Below, one piece after another: positions 12,529 through 21,515 of a stretch of 64,000 nt of DNA. Below the pieces are notes generated by a model. It saw only the letters and a program-made list of their open reading frames with translations. It was not told the origin of the DNA and ran no database searches. Position 1 is the first letter of the stretch. Each line of letters begins with the position of its first letter. Location of the stretch: the NCBI RefSeq assembly GCF_002798405.1, contig NZ_PGGV01000016.1:62001-126000 (forward strand), read 5' to 3'. Source of the DNA: Glycomyces xiaoerkulensis (GTDB taxonomy: Bacteria > Actinomycetota > Actinomycetes > Mycobacteriales > Micromonosporaceae). The position numbers were made by a program, and so were the translations under genes.

Positions 12529-14430
12529 ATGAGACGCAGACTCGTACCTCTCGGCGCCGCGGCCGTTTTCGTCGCCGGCGCATGCACCTCCGGGACCGGC
12601 ACCGATATCGATCCTCCCCCTCCGGCCGAGTGGGTCCCGGCCTCGGCGCAGTTGGCCTCCTACGACTCCTGCGAGGACGCCCTGGAGGGCATCCAGCGCT
12701 CGGTGCTGAGCACCATGACGCAGATGCGCCGCACCATGCCCGCGGACGGCGGCGCGGAATTCGCCCAGGAGGACGAGGCCCTCGCGCCGAACGCGGCGGA
12801 GGCCGAGGACGGCGCCGCCGACGCCGGCGGCGGCGAGCGGGCCTCCGGGCAGGAGCATTCGGAGACCAACAACGCCGTCGCCGGGGTCGACGAGCCCGAC
12901 GTGGTCAAGACCGACGGCGAGCACATCTGGGCGGTGGCCGACGCCGTGCTGTACGTCGTGGACGCCCGGTCCGCTCGGATCGTCGCCGAGCGCGACTACG
13001 GCTGGGAGACCTGGGAGCACCGGCTGTTCCTCGGCGACGACGAGCTGCTGGTGATGTACACCCGGGACGGCGAGCGGGACGGGGAGTACTTCAGCGAGTT
13101 CGTCGTCGAACGGGTCGACCCGCTGACGCTGGAGGTGCGGGACGAGTTCGCCGGCGAGGGGTCCATGCTCGACGGCCGGATGGTCGACGGCGAGGTCCGC
13201 CTGGCGCTGTCCTCCTCACCGCACGTGCAGCCGCTGTGGAACGAGCTCTACGAGGGAACCACCTCGGACCTGCGCGAGGCGGTGCGGGAGACCGACATCG
13301 ACGACTGGATGCCGACCTTCAGCGTGAACGGCGAGGAGGTCGCGGTCGGCTGCGACGACATCGCCCACCCCGACCGGTTCGAGGGCGCCTCGACCGTCTC
13401 GGTGGTGTCGCTGCCGGTCGACGGCGCCTGGTCCGGCGCCGAGCCGACGGCCCTGCTGGCCGACGGCGGCGTCGTCCACGGCACCGCCGACAGCCTCTAC
13501 CTGGCCCACAGCGACCGGCGCTGGGACGCCGAGGTGCCCGAGGCCGAGACCGAGATCTACCGGTTCGAGTTCGGCGGATCGGGGCAGCGCCTGGCCGGCG
13601 AGGCGGCCGTGCCGGGAACGCTGCTGAACCAGTACTCGATGAGCGAGTACGACGGGCACCTGCGGGTGGCGACCACCGAGGACTCCGATTCCTGGTGGTG
13701 GGGCCGGACCGAGGAGGACGCCGAAGGGGATCCGTCGAAGTCGACCGTGACCGTCCTCGAGATCGGCGAGGACGCGCTGACCGAGGTCGGGTCGGTCACC
13801 GACCTGGGCGTGACCGAGCGGATCTACGCGGTCCGGTTCATCCGCGAGACCGGCTACGTGGTGACCTTCCGCCAGACCGATCCGCTGTACACCGTGGACC
13901 TGTCGGATCCGGCCGACCCGACGGTGACCGGGGAACTGAAGATCACCGGCTACTCCGCCTACCTGCACCCGGTGGCCGAGGGCAGGCTGCTGGGGGTCGG
14001 CCAGGAGGCCACCGGCGAGGGCGTGACGACCGGCCTCCAGGTCAGCCTGTTCGACGTCGCCGGCGACGAGGCGGAGGTGCTGGACCAGTACGAGCGCGGA
14101 GGCGCGCATTCGGCCGCCGAGTGGGACCCGCACGGCTTCCTGTACTGGGAGCCCGAGGGCATCGCGGTGCTGCCGGTGTGGGACTGGACGGACGGCCACG
14201 AGGGCGGCGAGGCCGGAGCCGTGGTCCTCCGGATCGGGGACGACTCGCTCGCCCGGGAGGCCTGGATCGAGCACGAGCCGCCCGCCGACGAAGAGGAGGA
14301 CTCGTACTACGGCCACTCGGAGATCACCCGGAGCCTGGTCATCGGCGACCGGCTGTGGACGCTCTCGCGGACCGGCCTGAAGGCCTCCGAGATCGACGGC
14401 TACGAGACCGCCGAGTGGATCGAGTGGTGA
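12529..14430 (+). CDS. Beta-propeller lipoprotein (PF09826-like)
   Basis: 633 residues. The lipoprotein signal ends at VAGAC (Cys19). The segment SETNNAVAGVDEPDVVKTDG closely matches the hallmark of secreted beta-propeller proteins of the Beta_propel family. WD/YVTN-like blades follow, running to the C-terminus. GGAAGG lies 4 nt before ATG 12529. Biochemical function of the family is unknown to me. It follows the sugar ABC operon by 45 bp, so it could read through from it, but a direct role in sugar uptake is not implied by the sequence. Confidence 0.85.
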   Translation: MRRRLVPLGAAAVFVAGACTSGTGTDIDPPPPAEWVPASAQLASYDSCEDALEGIQRSVLSTMTQMRRTMPADGGAEFAQEDEALAPNAAEAEDGAADAGGGERASGQEHSETNNAVAGVDEPDVVKTDGEHIWAVADAVLYVVDARSARIVAERDYGWETWEHRLFLGDDELLVMYTRDGERDGEYFSEFVVERVDPLTLEVRDEFAGEGSMLDGRMVDGEVRLALSSSPHVQPLWNELYEGTTSDLREAVRETDIDDWMPTFSVNGEEVAVGCDDIAHPDRFEGASTVSVVSLPVDGAWSGAEPTALLADGGVVHGTADSLYLAHSDRRWDAEVPEAETEIYRFEFGGSGQRLAGEAAVPGTLLNQYSMSEYDGHLRVATTEDSDSWWWGRTEEDAEGDPSKSTVTVLEIGEDALTEVGSVTDLGVTERIYAVRFIRETGYVVTFRQTDPLYTVDLSDPADPTVTGELKITGYSAYLHPVAEGRLLGVGQEATGEGVTTGLQVSLFDVAGDEAEVLDQYERGGAHSAAEWDPHGFLYWEPEGIAVLPVWDWTDGHEGGEAGAVVLRIGDDSLAREAWIEHEPPADEEEDSYYGHSEITRSLVIGDRLWTLSRTGLKASEIDGYETAEWIEW

Positions 14431-14442
14431 CCGGCCGGGGCC

Positions 14443-14478
14443 GGGTCCACGCCGCGATTCGGGTGGCGGCGCGGACCC
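14443..14478. terminator. Hairpin between convergent lipoprotein and exporter genes
   Basis: 13-bp arms (14443-14455 and 14466-14478, GGGTCC...GGACCC) with one mismatch and a 10-nt loop, in the 79-bp convergent gap. Confidence 0.6.
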
Positions 14479-14509
14479 GTTCCCGGCGAATCGGGCTATC
14501 CCGGTTTCC

Positions 14510-15349
14510 TCATCGGCCGAGGCCGCGGAAGCGGCGGACGGCCAGCGGCAGGAAGATCACGGTGATGACGATCGGGCCGATCAGGGCCGCGGCGATCGCG
14601 TGCGTCTCGGGCCAGGCGTCGCCGACCGGCAGCGGGTTGCCGTAGAGGTCCCGGATGGCGGTCGCGGTGGCCGAGACCGGGTTCCAGACCGCGATGGTCC
14701 CGAGCCAGTTCGGCATCAGATCCGGCGGGGTGAACACCGACGAGACCATCGCGAACGGGAAGGCGACGGCGAACAGGTTGCCGGCCTGCTCGACGTTCTT
14801 GACCAGCAGACCCAGCCAGACGCCGACCCAGATGAGGGCGAACCGCAGCCACAGCAGCAGGCCGAAGGCCGCCAGGGTCTCCAGGAGGCTCCCGTCGGAC
14901 CGCCAGCCGATCACCAAGGCGATGAGCGCCAGGATGGACAGGTCGACCGCGGCGTGGATGGTGTCGGCGATGTTGCGGCCGACCACGACCGCCGAGGAGG
15001 CCATCGGCATGGACCGGACCCGGTCGATGAAGCCCTTCTCCTTCATCTCGGCGACGGCCCAGGCGGTGTTGGTGAACCCGAATGCCATGGTCATGGCGAA
15101 CATGCCGGGCATGGCGAAGGAGACGTAGTCGACCCCGGCGCCGGCGCCGGTGACGTCCATGGCCGAGCCGAATACGTAGACGAACAGCAGCACCATGACG
15201 ATCGGGAAGCCGAGCTGCCAGGCGAAGTTGGCCGGCTGGCGGAAGATGTGGGCGAACTCCTGGCCGACGATGGCGCGATAATCGTGGATGGTCCATTTCA
15301 GTCGCGATCCGAGGGTCTCACGCGTCATGGTGGGGTTGGTCGTGGTCAT
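14510..15349 (-). CDS. ABC-2 type exporter permease (DrrB-like)
   Basis: 279 residues with about six membrane helices and the ABC2_membrane pattern, including [16 protein letters not shown] and the late loop [12 protein letters not shown] typical of DrrB-type drug exporters. Its ATG overlaps the stop of the ATPase gene by 4 nt, so the two are coupled. With the ATPase it would form a drug or lipid efflux pump; the substrate is not deducible. Confidence 0.9.
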   Translation of the reverse strand: MTTTNPTMTRETLGSRLKWTIHDYRAIVGQEFAHIFRQPANFAWQLGFPIVMVLLFVYVFGSAMDVTGAGAGVDYVSFAMPGMFAMTMAFGFTNTAWAVAEMKEKGFIDRVRSMPMASSAVVVGRNIADTIHAAVDLSILALIALVIGWRSDGSLLETLAAFGLLLWLRFALIWVGVWLGLLVKNVEQAGNLFAVAFPFAMVSSVFTPPDLMPNWLGTIAVWNPVSATATAIRDLYGNPLPVGDAWPETHAIAAALIGPIVITVIFLPLAVRRFRGLGR

Positions 15350-16293
15350 TTCCGGTCCTCCTGGCCGATCAGTTCGAGGAACGCCTCATCGAGCGTGGGG
15401 CGGCGGAGGCCGATGTCGGCCACCTCGAGCCGCTTCTCCCGGGCCGCGGTCGCGGTCGCGGTGAGCGCGTCGACCGGCTCGGCCACCGGGGCCGAGACCG
15501 AGCCGGCGGCCTCGTCGACCGCCGGCTCGCCGGAGGCGACCGCCTCGATCAGCCCCCGGGCGGCGGCCAGCTCGGCGTGATCGGCCACCACCAGTTCGAG
15601 CCGGTCGTGGCCCATGCGGCGCTTGAGCCCGGCGGGAGTGTCCTCGACGACGTTGCGGCCGTGGTCGATGACGGCGATGCGGTCGCAGAGCCGGTCGGCC
15701 TCGTCGAGGTAGTGCGTGGTGAGGACGACGGTGGTGCCGTCGGCGGCGAGGCCCGAGACGGCGTCCCAGACCTCGCGCCGCCCGGCCGGGTCGAGCCCGG
15801 TGGTGGGCTCGTCCAGGAACAGCACCTGCGGGGCCAGGATCATGCCGGCGGCCAGATCGAGGCGGCGCTTCATGCCGCCGGAGAACTTCTTGACCTGGCG
15901 ATCGGCGGTTTCGGCGAGTCCGAACTGCTCCAGCAGCCGGGCGGCGCGCTCGCGGGCTCGGGCCTTGGTGAGCCGGAAGAGCCTGCCGAAGAGCACCAGG
16001 TTCTGGCGGGCGCTGAGCAGGTCGTCGACGGCCGGATTCTGCCCGGTCAGACCGATGCGGCGCCGGACCTGGCGGGCGTCGCGGGCGACGTCGAAGCCGG
16101 CGACCGAGGCGCTGCCGGTGTCGAGGCTCAGCAGGGTGGTGAGGATGCGGACGGTCGTGGTCTTTCCGGCGCCGTTGGGGCCCAGCAGCCCGAGGACCGT
16201 GCCGGCCTCGGCCGAGAGGTCGAAGTTCTCGAGGGCGGAGGTGTCTTTGTATCGTTTGCCGAGGTTGCGGGCCTCGACGGTGGTGGTCGGCAT
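15346..16293 (-). CDS. Daunorubicin-resistance-type ABC exporter ATPase (DrrA-like)
   Basis: 315 residues. Walker [11 protein letters not shown]-loop, ABC signature [12 protein letters not shown], Walker [13 protein letters not shown] and switch His (LTTHY) are all present. The ~80-residue C-terminal extension is of the DrrA type. First gene of a two-gene operon divergent from a TetR regulator; the shared spacer is a near-perfect 45-bp palindrome. This arrangement is typical of self-regulated efflux systems induced by the pump substrate. Confidence 0.93.
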   Translation of the reverse strand: MPTTTVEARNLGKRYKDTSALENFDLSAEAGTVLGLLGPNGAGKTTTVRILTTLLSLDTGSASVAGFDVARDARQVRRRIGLTGQNPAVDDLLSARQNLVLFGRLFRLTKARARERAARLLEQFGLAETADRQVKKFSGGMKRRLDLAAGMILAPQVLFLDEPTTGLDPAGRREVWDAVSGLAADGTTVVLTTHYLDEADRLCDRIAVIDHGRNVVEDTPAGLKRRMGHDRLELVVADHAELAAARGLIEAVASGEPAVDEAAGSVSAPVAEPVDALTATATAAREKRLEVADIGLRRPTLDEAFLELIGQEDRK

Positions 16294-16308
16294 TCTCTGG
16301 TCTCCCTA

Positions 16309-16353
16309 AATCGGGTACGATGTACTCAATAATAGAGTACGTCGTACCCGATT
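16309..16353. promoter_or_regulatory. 45-bp palindromic operator between exporter and TetR genes
   Basis: Left arm 16309-16327 and right arm 16335-16353 are 19-bp inverted copies with one mismatch, spaced by AATAATA. Each arm contains its own smaller palindrome, GTACGATGTAC or GTACGTCGTAC, so two regulator dimers could bind side by side. It covers the expected promoter of the exporter operon. A TATCAT -10 box for the regulator gene lies at 16364-16369. Confidence 0.8.
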
Positions 16354-16378
16354 CGCAAGCGGATATCATGAGGCCCCT

Positions 16379-17161
16379 ATGGCGACAGCACAGACGGGGG
16401 CGGGCGACCCCAAGCGAAGCCTCGAACTGCTCTGGCGCGACTTCGAGACGCAGCCGAGCAAACCGGGGCCCAAGCCCAGGCTGACCGTGGAGCGGATCGT
16501 GGAAGCGGCCATACGCGTGGCCGACCGCGACGGCAGTTGCTTCGGCATGCGGGAGGTCGCCGCCGAGCTGCGCGTGGGCACCATGACGATCTACCGCTAC
16601 GTGCCCGGCAAGCGCGAGCTCATCGACCTGATGATCGACCACCTCAACGGATCGCCCGAGGACTACCCGGACCCCACCGGCATGGGCTGGCGGAGCCTGC
16701 TGGAGGAACTGGCCGAGAGCACCTGGAAGGTGTACGAGGAGCACCCGTGGGTGCTGGAGATCAACCAGAAGCGGCCGGTGCTCGGGCCCCGCTCGCTGAC
16801 CGGATACGACTTCATCCTGGCGGCCTTCGAGGACCACGACATGCCCGACCTCGAGGCCAATCTCGTCATCACCGCGGTGATGAGCCTGGTCACCGGCGTG
16901 GCGATGAGCTACATGCTCCGCGATTCCGACGACCAGGGGCCGGTGACCACCGAGCAGGAGTGGTGGGAGGCCCAGGAGCCCTACCTGTTGAAGGCGGTCG
17001 AATCGGGGCGGTACCCCAGACTCGAGCAGACCGACGAGGACGCCTGGAACATCAAGGGGTACGACGTGATGCGAAAGGGCCTCGAGTCGATGCTCGACGG
17101 TCTGGCCCCCCGGATGGAAGCCACCCGCAGGACCGGCCGAGGAACCGGGTCCGGTCCCTGA
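16379..17161 (+). CDS. TetR-family repressor, probable regulator of the DrrAB-type exporter
   Basis: 260 residues. The N-terminal helix-turn-helix is clear: LTVERIVEAAIRVADRDG, then FGMREVAAELRVGTMTIYRYVPGKREL. The C-terminal ligand domain looks like the TetR_C_1/TetRIII class often found beside efflux pumps. The TATCAT box ends 9 nt before ATG 16379, so the leader is very short. Divergent from the exporter across a 45-bp palindrome, which it is expected to bind and so repress both directions. Confidence 0.9.
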   Translation: MATAQTGAGDPKRSLELLWRDFETQPSKPGPKPRLTVERIVEAAIRVADRDGSCFGMREVAAELRVGTMTIYRYVPGKRELIDLMIDHLNGSPEDYPDPTGMGWRSLLEELAESTWKVYEEHPWVLEINQKRPVLGPRSLTGYDFILAAFEDHDMPDLEANLVITAVMSLVTGVAMSYMLRDSDDQGPVTTEQEWWEAQEPYLLKAVESGRYPRLEQTDEDAWNIKGYDVMRKGLESMLDGLAPRMEATRRTGRGTGSGP

Positions 17162-17179
17162 TCCGACGCTTCCTCAGGA

Positions 17180-18340
17180 CTACGTCCATCGGAAGTACCA
17201 CGCTTTCGACCTGATCATGTGCTCGGCCAGGTCTTCGAGGGTCGGCACGCCGGAGTCGAGGAGGTCGGGGCAGTAGGCGTAGGCCTCGTGGGCCACGCCC
17301 AGCGCCGCCTCGGCGTCGGGCGGATGCGGGACGTACAGTTCCAGCACGTCGTAGGTCATCGCCACCAGCTCGACCTCGTAGAGCCGGTGCCAGCGCCGCA
17401 GGATCGCGGCGTGCTCGGCGCCGTAGAGCTCCCAGTTGGTCGACCCGGCCCACGGGAACCTGGCCGGGATCTTCCAACCGGCGTCGGTCTCGATCAGGCC
17501 GAGGAGGACGTCGCGCTGCGGGGTGGCGAAGTCCGAGTCGCCGCGGCGCGGCAGGATCGGGACCCCGCGGGCCGGTTCGCCGGCCTCGGCGGCCTTGTCG
17601 TGCAGCAGTTCCGCCGCGTCGATGCCGGCGGAGCGGGCCAGTTCGTCGTCGCCTTCGTGGACGATCGCCTCACCGCCGTCGCGCCAGTCCTCGGGCGGGC
17701 CCAGCAGGACCGGCATCCAGCCGGTGGCCTCGGCGACCTGCCGGATCTCCAGCCACCAGGTGAGCGCCGAGGAGGCTCGCACGCCGAAGGTCCAGACGGC
17801 GTCCTCGCCGCGGCGCACCAACTGGTGCATCTTGGGCACGTCGAGCCCCGCGTCGCGGAGGGACGAGCGCGGCGAGCCGGCGATGTCGAGGGTGTCCTCC
17901 TCGCGCGGCATCATCTCGTCGCGTCCGGTGGTGGCCGGGCGGGCCGGAGGCTCGGGCTTGTCCAGGGTGAGCAGCTCTCGCTTGGGCCGTTCGGGTACGA
18001 AGATGTCGTCGGGCAAGGGCTTCGGTTCGGGTTCGGAAGCGGACGAGGACCGCGACTCGGCGTCGGATTCTCGCTCCGGCTCGGGTTCGGGCACGGCCGT
18101 GAGCAGCGGGCGGCCGCTCGCGTGCTCGGGCGGTTCTGGCGCGATGTCGTCCTCCTGGTGAGATTCCCGGCGGAGTGTCTCGGGGGCGGCATCGTCCAAG
18201 GCGCCCGAAGAGACGGAGGAGGGTGCTTCGGGCGTAGTCTCGGGCTCGGGCTTGGCTGTCGGTTCCTGTTGTCGGGCGGCCGGATCGGGCACTGAGTCAG
18301 GCGTGTCCCGGCGCCCCAACAGTCGCTGGAGGAGTCCCAC
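17180..18340 (-). CDS. DUF4253 domain protein with long acidic Pro/Glu linker
   Basis: About 386 residues from GTG 18340. The first ~180 residues are low complexity, rich in Glu, Pro and Ser, with a basic start (GLLQRLLGRR). The C-terminal ~200 residues match DUF4253 proteins, ending in the family-like pattern LGVAHEAYAYCPDLLDSG...LAEHMIRSKAWYFRW. Function is unknown. The frame opens 30 codons earlier, but GTG 18340 has a -10-like CATCAT 7 nt upstream and TTGGAC 18 nt before that, so a leaderless start is preferred. Converges on the TetR gene with an 18-bp gap. Confidence 0.7.
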   Translation of the reverse strand: MGLLQRLLGRRDTPDSVPDPAARQQEPTAKPEPETTPEAPSSVSSGALDDAAPETLRRESHQEDDIAPEPPEHASGRPLLTAVPEPEPERESDAESRSSSASEPEPKPLPDDIFVPERPKRELLTLDKPEPPARPATTGRDEMMPREEDTLDIAGSPRSSLRDAGLDVPKMHQLVRRGEDAVWTFGVRASSALTWWLEIRQVAEATGWMPVLLGPPEDWRDGGEAIVHEGDDELARSAGIDAAELLHDKAAEAGEPARGVPILPRRGDSDFATPQRDVLLGLIETDAGWKIPARFPWAGSTNWELYGAEHAAILRRWHRLYEVELVAMTYDVLELYVPHPPDAEAALGVAHEAYAYCPDLLDSGVPTLEDLAEHMIRSKAWYFRWT

Positions 18341-18444
18341 CCGATATATGATGCCCTGTCCGGGTGACGAAGTCCAAACGCACCCCGCGGTAGCACTGTA
18401 GCGTTTGCCGCCGCCGGACCCTCCGCGCACCTCGGCGCGGCGCG

Positions 18445-18537
18445 TCAGTCCTTGCGGCCCTTCTTGAAGAGCATGCCGAACCAGAAGGCGGCGAAAAGGA
18501 TGAGGACCAGGACTGCGACCAGTTTGAACAGGAGCAT
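18445..18537 (-). CDS. 30-residue single-pass membrane peptide coupled to the SGNH hydrolase
   Basis: Short frame with sequence MLLFKLVAVLVLILFAAFWF followed by GMLFKKGRKD. It is one hydrophobic helix with a positively charged C-terminal tail, as expected for a tiny inner-membrane protein with the tail in the cytoplasm. Its ATG overlaps the TAA stop of the upstream hydrolase gene (TAATG), so re-initiating ribosomes would translate it. No family is recognised by eye. The clean amphipathic design and coupling argue that it is real. Confidence 0.6.
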   Translation of the reverse strand: MLLFKLVAVLVLILFAAFWFGMLFKKGRKD

Positions 18538-19304
18538 TACTTCACCTGCGTGAGGTTGGGGCGTTTGGGTTCGACGCTGTCACCGCTCGACTTGCCGGTG
18601 AGGCGGCGCTTGACCCAGGGGGCGAGGTGCTTGCCGACCCAGGCGGCGCCGCCGAGTTCACGGCGGGCTCCCCGGTCGACCGGGAGCGGTTCGAGCCACT
18701 CCTCGTCGGGTTCGATGCCGAGCGCCTCGCACACGGTGGTGGCGACGCGCCGGTGGCCGAAGGTGTTGAGGTGGAGTCGGTCTTCGGACCACATGCGAGG
18801 ATCGGCGAAGCACCGGTCCTCCCACAGGTCGATGAGGATCGCGTTGTGGCGCTTGGCCACCCGCCGGTAGGCGTCGTTGGTGGCGATGAAGCGATTGCGC
18901 AGGAACTTCATGCCGGGAATGTGATGGGACATGTCGGCGCAGGTGAAGAGCATTACCTCCGCGCCGGAGGCCTTGAGGAGGCGCACGACCTCGTGGGCCC
19001 GGGTGGAAAGCTGGGTGGCGTTGAAGCCGGGCCGGAGCGCGTCATTGCCGCCGGCGGCGAAGGAGACCAGGTCGGGGTTCTGCTTGATGGCCGGGACGAC
19101 CTGCTCGTCGACGATGCGGTCGAACAGGCGGCCGCGGACGGCCAGGTTCGCGTAGGCGAAGTCGGGCCAGGATTCGGCGGCGCGGTGGGCGAAGCGGTCC
19201 GCCCATCCGCAGAACGCGCCGCCTTCGGGGTACGGGTCTCCGACGCCTTCGGAGAAACTGTCGCCGATCGCCACGAAACTCGAGAACGCCGCGGGCACGC
19301 CCAC
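18537..19304 (-). CDS. SGNH/GDSL-family hydrolase
   Basis: 255-residue esterase/lipase-like protein. Block I FVAIGDSFSEG gives the nucleophilic Ser, block II NLAVRG an oxyanion Gly, block III FAAGGNDAL the Asn, and block V EDRLHLNTFGH the catalytic Asp and His. No signal peptide is seen, so it is probably cytoplasmic. It ends in a basic tail (WVKRRLTGK). Two GTG starts (19304 and 19298) share the AAGGTGGGGA ribosome site; either is possible. Its stop overlaps the start of a 30-residue membrane peptide. The substrate is unknown. Confidence 0.88.
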   Translation of the reverse strand: MGVPAAFSSFVAIGDSFSEGVGDPYPEGGAFCGWADRFAHRAAESWPDFAYANLAVRGRLFDRIVDEQVVPAIKQNPDLVSFAAGGNDALRPGFNATQLSTRAHEVVRLLKASGAEVMLFTCADMSHHIPGMKFLRNRFIATNDAYRRVAKRHNAILIDLWEDRCFADPRMWSEDRLHLNTFGHRRVATTVCEALGIEPDEEWLEPLPVDRGARRELGGAAWVGKHLAPWVKRRLTGKSSGDSVEPKRPNLTQVK

Positions 19305-19429
19305 TCCCCACCTTCACATTCGCATCGAACTTCTGGTCTGGCCCCTTCCGGGTGCTGACCAGCATGCCTCACCGATATAACGATTGGGTTTCAATCGGGT
19401 GGCGAGGACTCTCGCGCCGGTCCGCGACG

Positions 19430-19466
19430 CCGGCGCCCGGACGGGGCGGTTCCGTTCGGGCACCGG
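19430..19466 (-). terminator. Hairpin downstream of the GH42 gene
   Basis: 15-bp arms (19430-19444 and 19452-19466) with two mismatches and a 7-nt loop, starting 11 bp after the beta-galactosidase stop on the minus strand. Confidence 0.55.
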
Positions 19467-19477
19467 CGGTTTCGTGA

Positions 19478-21403
19478 TCAGTTTTCGGATTCGGCGTGGA
19501 CGACGACCTCACCGGCGGGAACCTCGATCGCGGCGGTGGCGGTCTTCACCTGGGCGTCCCGGTCGAGGTGGTTGATGCAGAACAGCCAGGAGCGGCCGTC
19601 GTCGTGGGAGCGGCGGACGACCTCGACGCCGGCGGGGGCGTCGGCGACCGGTTCGACCTGCGCGTCCGAAAGCGCGGCGGCGACCACGCGGTCGAGCGTG
19701 TCCCCGTCGACGAATGTGGTGAGGTAGTGGGCGGTGCCCTCGCCGTAGCGGTTGACCGTCCAGGCGGGCGTGCCGTCGAGATAGGTGTCTCGGACCTCGG
19801 CGCCCCGGGCCTCGGCGGCCTCGCTCCAGATCGACCCGGTGCCGCCGGAGGTGAGTTCGATGGTGCGGTCGATGAGCGGGTAGAACTCCTCGGTGCGGAC
19901 GCCGACCATGTCGCGGAAGGCGCCGGGGTAACCGCCGAGGTAGACCGCGTCGTTCTCGTCGGCGATCCCCGAGTACGGGGTCACCAGGACCGTGCCGCCG
20001 CCGCGGACGAAGTCCTTGAGGTTCTCGGCGGCCCGGTTCGAGGTGAGGTAGAGGGCGGGCACGACCACGAGCCGGTAGCCGGAGAGGTCGCCCTCGGAGT
20101 GGGCGACGTCGGTGGTGACGCCCGCCCGCCACAGCGCCGAGTAGCAGGTGTTGAGGACCTGCTGGACGTTCAGGTCGTCGGTGGGCTTGGCCTCGTGCTC
20201 CTGGGCCCACAGGTTCTGGTAGTCCCACAGGATCGCGGCGTCCGCGGTGACGGTGGAGCCCTCGAGTTCCTCGAGCTCGCCGAGCCGCGCTCCGAGTTCG
20301 CAGACCTCGCGCCAGATCTTGGAGTCGGTGCCGACGTGCGGGACCATGCCGGAGTGCCACTTCTCGGCGCCCCGGCGGGAGGCGCGCCACTGGAAGAACA
20401 TGATCGCGTCGGCACCGCGCGCGAAGTGCGACAGGGAGTTGCGCAGCAGTTCGCGGGGGGCTTTGGCGCGGTTGCGGCCCTGCCAGTTGACCGCGGAGGT
20501 GGAGTGCTCCATGAGGATCCACGGCTTCCCGCCGCCGAGCGAGCGGGCGAAGTCGGCCGCGAAGCCGAGGTTGACGTGCTCGAACGGGCGCTCCAGGTAG
20601 TGGTCGGCGGAGACGACGTCGACCTCCTCGGCGAACTCCCACAGGTCGATGTCGGGGTGCGAGCCGGTCATGACGTTGGTGGTCATGGGCTTGGAGGGAT
20701 CGATCGAGCGCAGCAGAGCGACCTCGGCCCGGTAGAGCTCGAGGAGCCGCCGGGACGAGAAGCGCTTGAAGTCGAGCACGTGGGCGGGGTTGGGGATGGA
20801 GGGCGTGGGCAGCGGAACGTGGATCTGGTCCCAGGAGGAGTAGGCCTGCGACCAGAACGCGGTCCCCCAGGCCTCGTTGAGGCTCTCGAGGTCGCCGTAG
20901 CGCTCGCGCAGCCAGAGGCGGAACTTGGCGGTGGCGGCGGCGCTGTAGGAGCGGGCGTTGTGGCAGCCGTACTCGTTGTGGACGTGCCAGAGACGCACCG
21001 CGGGGTGGTCGTGGTAGCGCCGCGCGACCCGTTCCGTTATGGCCAGGGCCTTGGCGAGGTAGACGTCGCTGGAGGGGTCGAAGCCCTGCCGGGAGCCGTG
21101 GGTGAGCCGGCGGCCGGACTCGTCGACCGGAAGCGCCTCGGGATAGGTGGCGGCGAACCACGGCGGCGGGGAGGCGGTGGGAGTGGCCAGGCAGACGCCG
21201 ATCCCGCCCTCGTGCAGCATGTCGAGGACCTCGTCGAACCATCCGAAGTCGAAGCGGCCCTCTTCGGGCTCGAGTTTGGCCCAGGAGAAGATGCCGACGC
21301 TGACCCGGTTGACACCCGCTTCACGCATGAGGCGCACGTCCTCGGCCCAGGTCTCGCGGGGCCACTGCTCGGGGTTGTAGTCGCCGCCGTAGACGATGGC
21401 CAT
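19478..21403 (-). CDS. Intracellular GH42 beta-galactosidase
   Basis: 641 residues with the three domains of GH42: a TIM barrel (to about 390), a trimerisation glutamine-amidotransferase-like domain and a C-terminal beta domain. The acid/base is Glu144 in LWHVHNEYGCH and the nucleophile Glu299 in WILMEHSTSAVNWQ. There is no signal peptide, so it would hydrolyse imported beta-galactosides or arabino-galacto-oligosaccharides in the cytoplasm. AAAGGAG lies 6 nt before ATG 21403. A LacI-type operator overlaps its promoter. No transporter gene is adjacent. Confidence 0.93.
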   Translation of the reverse strand: MAIVYGGDYNPEQWPRETWAEDVRLMREAGVNRVSVGIFSWAKLEPEEGRFDFGWFDEVLDMLHEGGIGVCLATPTASPPPWFAATYPEALPVDESGRRLTHGSRQGFDPSSDVYLAKALAITERVARRYHDHPAVRLWHVHNEYGCHNARSYSAAATAKFRLWLRERYGDLESLNEAWGTAFWSQAYSSWDQIHVPLPTPSIPNPAHVLDFKRFSSRRLLELYRAEVALLRSIDPSKPMTTNVMTGSHPDIDLWEFAEEVDVVSADHYLERPFEHVNLGFAADFARSLGGGKPWILMEHSTSAVNWQGRNRAKAPRELLRNSLSHFARGADAIMFFQWRASRRGAEKWHSGMVPHVGTDSKIWREVCELGARLGELEELEGSTVTADAAILWDYQNLWAQEHEAKPTDDLNVQQVLNTCYSALWRAGVTTDVAHSEGDLSGYRLVVVPALYLTSNRAAENLKDFVRGGGTVLVTPYSGIADENDAVYLGGYPGAFRDMVGVRTEEFYPLIDRTIELTSGGTGSIWSEAAEARGAEVRDTYLDGTPAWTVNRYGEGTAHYLTTFVDGDTLDRVVAAALSDAQVEPVADAPAGVEVVRRSHDDGRSWLFCINHLDRDAQVKTATAAIEVPAGEVVVHAESEN

Positions 21404-21442
21404 CGGGGTCTCCTTTGCTGAGAGAGGGTCGGTGCGCCCCCT

Positions 21443-21463
21443 AGACTACGGCAAACGGTTTCC
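21443..21463 (-). promoter_or_regulatory. GH42 promoter with LacI-type operator
   Basis: On the minus strand GGAAACCGTTTGCC (21463-21450) has the core AAACCGTTT, an odd-centred palindrome of the LacI-family style. It lies immediately upstream of a -10-like TAGTCT (21448-21443), so a bound repressor would occlude RNA polymerase. It differs from the GAAANTTTC sites of the xylanase regulon. Confidence 0.45.
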
Positions 21464-21515
21464 TACATCCACCCCTGTGACCTGCTTTTTCGAACCATTC
21501 CAGAAAGAAATCGCC

